From Cudoniella acicularis (lineage: Eukaryota > Ascomycota > Leotiomycetes > Helotiales > Helotiaceae), in contig JAAMPI010000329.1 of the NCBI GenBank assembly GCA_013054445.1, forward strand, positions 1-43,028: a stretch of DNA of 43,028 nucleotides, read 5' to 3'. The notes under the pieces were generated by a model. The model searched no databases. It was not told the DNA's origin and saw only the letters and a program-made list of their open reading frames with translations. Made by a program: the position numbers and the translations under genes. Below, in pieces: positions 42,413 through 43,028 of the stretch (position 1 is its first letter; the number at the start of each line of letters is the position of its first letter).

Positions 42413-43028
42413 TCAGAAATTCAGTGCCTCGGCTACAGTCCTCTTCTTGGTCTCCTCAGATTCAGCAGCGAGTTGTGCATCGGCTGCAGCTTCGCTGGGA
42501 TCAACGCCTACTCCCTGGGCTGCCTCTGGAGAGACGGCTTCAGCAGGTGCTGGTGCTCCTGCTGTTACTTGGGGCTAGAAGAAGCAAGTGATGTTAGCCT
42601 TCGCTTTCTTGGATATTTTCTCGGGAGTTTTGATAAGATAGAGAAGTTCGCTTGCAGGGAAGAATCTTTTCTAAACAGAGGTGAAGAAGATTCAAGGCAG
42701 GCCAAGAAATCAAGTGCTAGAAAGACCTCATGATTTTACCTTGGAAGGATCACATCCCAAAGGAGCCGCAGCTCTAACAAGAAGCCTAGCCGTATTCTGA
42801 CCCTCACCAATATCCTCGCCATCTGGGCCATCATTCACATCATTATTTCCAGCATCCGCTTCTGTCGCATTTCCAGCAGCCTTAGGGGCTTCGCTAGCCT
42901 TTGGCGCCTTGCTCGATGCTCCAGCTTTTGCTCCAGCGGCAGTCGATTTAGCAGGTGCACCTGTAGCCTTCGCTGCTCCCGATTTAGACGCTGTGGTCTT
43001 TGCTCCTGTTGCTCCGGCAGCGCCTGCT
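42413..43028 (-). CDS. C-terminal part of an Ala/Lys-rich protein (runs off the window)
   Basis: Two exons are visible: 42740 to the window edge and 42413..42574, separated by a 165-base intron with GTAAAA donor, GGCTAACA branch and TTCTAG acceptor. The visible protein has at least 150 residues. It begins with low-complexity Ala/Gly/Lys/Thr repeats (KSGAAKATGAPAKSTAAGAK), then an acidic part (DGPDGEDIGEG), the segment ARLLVRAAAPLGCDPSK, and an Ala/Glu-rich tail ending in VAEALNF. The alternating basic and alanine-rich composition would suit a nuclear or cell-wall protein, but the domain that would identify it lies beyond the window. Intron phase (0) and an open frame through the edge support the model. 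Confidence 0.6.

Overview
The window is nuclear DNA from a filamentous ascomycete. Genes are broken by introns of about 45-60 bases, with GTANGT-type donors, CTAAC-like branch points and short 3' tails. Several products belong to families confined to or expanded in Pezizomycotina: a CYP53 benzoate hydroxylase, a GH128 glucanase, a DUF7580 protein, an acuF-like C2H2 protein and a patatin/NB-ARC protein. A leotiomycete is my best guess, from general resemblance only. All spliced models were built by hand from splice signals and reading-frame agreement.

Left part (1-14.3 kb), mostly housekeeping: a secreted GH128 beta-glucanase (1298-2575, +); an SPT2-type histone chaperone with a six-base first coding exon (3524-4625, +); a gene-poor stretch (4.6-6.9 kb); a SET-domain protein (7276-8133, -); a complex I 17.8 kDa-type subunit (8550-9205, -); a small chromodomain protein (9396-9836, +); the ER nucleotide exchange factor SIL1 (9930-11216, +); and an MFS phosphate/GIT1-type transporter (12158-14261, -).

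Middle (14.3-24.4 kb), a decayed block. After about 3 kb with nothing recognisable comes an alpha/beta-hydrolase pseudogene with two in-frame TAG codons (17271-18152, -). Next is a heavily broken patatin-NB-ARC, NLR-like gene (about 19.6-22.2 kb, -) with unidentified fragments around it. This looks like the remains of an accessory or allorecognition-type region.

Right part (24.4-34.3 kb): a five-exon C2H2 zinc-finger protein (24412-26844, +); ribulose-phosphate 3-epimerase (27971-28841, +); benzoate 4-monooxygenase CYP53 (29555-31122, +); and a five-exon small secreted cysteine-containing protein (31635-32566, -) that is visible only after splicing.

Far right (34.3-43 kb): the most unusual item is a gene of about 1480 codons (34290-39295, -). 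It joins an acuF-like C2H2 region to a complete Rho-GEF (DH-PH-CNH). It is transcribed divergently from a DUF7580 protein with a hydrophobic N-terminus (39530-41367, +); the two start codons are 234 bases apart. The window ends inside an Ala/Lys-rich protein (42413 to beyond 43028, -).
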